From contig NC_133389.1 in NCBI RefSeq assembly GCF_047511655.1, positions 41,461,295-41,525,294 of the forward strand: a stretch of 64,000 nt of DNA, read 5' to 3'. Source of the stretch: Castor canadensis (lineage: Eukaryota; Chordata; Mammalia; Rodentia; Castoridae). The position numbers and the translations under genes are program-made. How positions within the stretch are numbered: position 1 is the stretch's first letter; each line of letters begins with the position of its first letter. Below, piece by piece: positions 62,541 to 64,000 of this stretch. The notes under the pieces were generated by a model that ran no database searches, was not told the origin of the DNA, and saw only the letters and a program-made list of their open reading frames with translations.

Positions 62541-63630
62541 GTGAGGCCTAATGTATATTATATAGTAAATTACCTAAGCTATATTTACATTTACTAACTA
62601 GTTGTGATGTCAATGCTATATTTTTGAGAAATAAATTCTGTATATCATTGTTAACATAAAATAATATATATAAAGTTAAGAATATAATGTTAAAATATAG
62701 CATAGCAATTATACCAGTAATATTGCTATTCAATCTTGTTTTGTAATATTTGTTACATAATATCAAAAATGAATGAATTTTAAAGCATTTTTTAAATTAC
62801 CTGTGCCAGGACTTAACAGGCACTAGATAAAAAACCTTTCCAGTTCACTAGGGAAATGTTTCTTTATCAAAATGTTTAATCATGATTTGGGGAAATTTCT
62901 GCTCTGGGGATTTTCAGTTTAACAGAATAAAATTTGAATAAGTTAGCATTATGAGTCTTTCATCTATTTCTGTACAATAGAAATCTTGAATAGAATTTTA
63001 TGATCTTGGCTTAGAGCTTATTGCCTGTAGTTAGATATAGACCATAATTAGTTTAGGACAGATTTTTGAAATATCAAATGAATGATTAATGAACCAAATT
63101 AATTCAAGACACTGGGATATACACATGCTAATAGGGTACACAGATATTTATGAACCCACATTCCTGGGATGTGTATAATCTTGCAAGGAAAATAAAATAA
63201 AAATACATACAACAGTTTTATAATTCAACAGAAAGTAATGGTTAAATAGAGTAGCACAGAACCACACAGGCTGTACACACCAATACCATGAGCAAGAAGT
63301 GTCCTCAGTATTTTGAGGAAATGCTTCCAGGCGTTAAGAGAAGTGTTAATGAATGAAAAAAGATTTGAACTGAAGCTTTAAGAATGTATTTGTGTGTGAA
63401 AAGAAAAGAGAGGGGTGGATTTATGCAAACAGGACAGAATGTGTCAACTAGCAGGGATGAAGTCACAGAAAATATGGGGAAAATAGATTACTTTGATGAT
63501 AACAGAGGAAGGATTCAGAAATGTGAAGAGAGTTGGTTGCTTTAATAAATTAAACTACAAATGATTGAAGCACAAAGAACAACTTGAATTTGGGAACAAA
63601 AGGGTGAACTTTATTTATTTCTCAGTCTGT
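62541..63630. other. Start of the next intron, no exon recognised
   Basis: AT-rich. I found no segment with both splice borders and a matching phase-1 frame. Confidence 0.5.
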
Positions 63631-63803
63631 AATCATATACATATATATGTGACTATATAATCTGTATGACTATATAATATATAGGTATATATCTATATGA
63701 CTATATAATATATAGGTATATATATATCTATATGACTATATAATATATAGGTATATATATATATCTATATGACTATATAATATATAGTGACTATATATAT
63801 ATA
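63631..63803 (+). repeat. AT-rich minisatellite with growing unit
   Basis: The anchor gactatataa recurs at 63651, 63668, 63699, 63734 and 63771, with a final gactatatat at 63789. Spacings are 17, 31, 35, 37 and 18 bases. Units differ by the number of TA steps before ctatat. Confidence 0.95.
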
Positions 63804-64000
63804 GTGGTGTTGCATGACCAAATCCTTCACTTGCAAAGTCTGAGTGTGCTGTGCAAAATTATTTGGCTGCCGAGGAAATTGGGAAAGTGATTACCTTATT
63901 ACTATAGTTCAGGCTTATGGTGACAAGAACCTGATCAATGAAGAATCAGTGGATATGAGAAGGATCAGAGATTGCAGGGATTAGATTAATATTACAAAAG
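63804..64000. other. No feature seen
   Basis: Unclassified end of window, presumably intronic. Confidence 0.5.

Noticed and set aside
1..64000. CRISPR arrays, operons, phage or plasmid features
   Set aside because: No regularly spaced identical repeats, no dense coding and no bacterial signals. Composition and repeats are those of a mammalian nuclear genome.

Overview
The window is mammalian nuclear DNA, most likely from a rodent. Its short repeats are dimers of a B1/Alu-like 7SL unit ("cacctgtaatcccagctactcaggaggc"-type head, written here only in part) joined to a tRNA/ID-like tail ("gtggagtggctcaag", "gagttcaaaccccagt"). I associate that composite SINE with castorimorph rodents, beaver in particular. 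This is inference from remembered repeat style, not a database match. The DNA is AT-rich, has no bacterial features, and the long open frames are almost all transposon remnants.

The only host gene I can support runs on the + strand and leaves the right edge. Three small exons (51479-51562, 60365-60424, 62451-62540) have canonical AG/GT borders. All junctions are in phase 1, and together they read without a stop from an ATG at 51502 for 70 residues. I do not recognise the protein; it starts with an acidic/Ser-rich stretch and continues as a charged, probably helical segment. A strong CpG island at about 26290-26556, containing GC boxes and a GTGAGT donor at 26497, is a good candidate for its promoter and first non-coding exon. 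A 49-bp exon-like segment at 41071-41119 could be a further 5' UTR exon; it would place a stop in frame before the ATG.

Region by region. 1-780 holds the end of an LTR retroelement. 780-26000 is non-genic and carries SINEs, MIRs, several L1 3' ends, an ERVL-like LTR and an unusual L1 whose 5' UTR is joined directly to the end of ORF2 (6553-9322). 26290-26556 is the CpG island. 26.5-51.5 kb would be the long first intron(s), with SINEs, L1 tails and two minus-strand L1 copies (41970-43985; 44848-47890). The second of these is inserted inside a much older L1. 51.5-60.4 kb is an intron with a MaLR-type LTR, an old L1 and an almost full-length Tigger1 (pogo-like) DNA transposon at 55093-57425. 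60.4-64 kb holds two more exons and a stepwise-growing AT minisatellite at 63651-63803.

The window contains no CRISPR, operon or other prokaryotic system and no tRNA or rRNA gene that I can support. I did not find a clearly new biological system. The most useful leads are the unidentified split gene with its CpG-island promoter, the candidate UTR exon, the internally deleted L1, and the Tigger1 copy.
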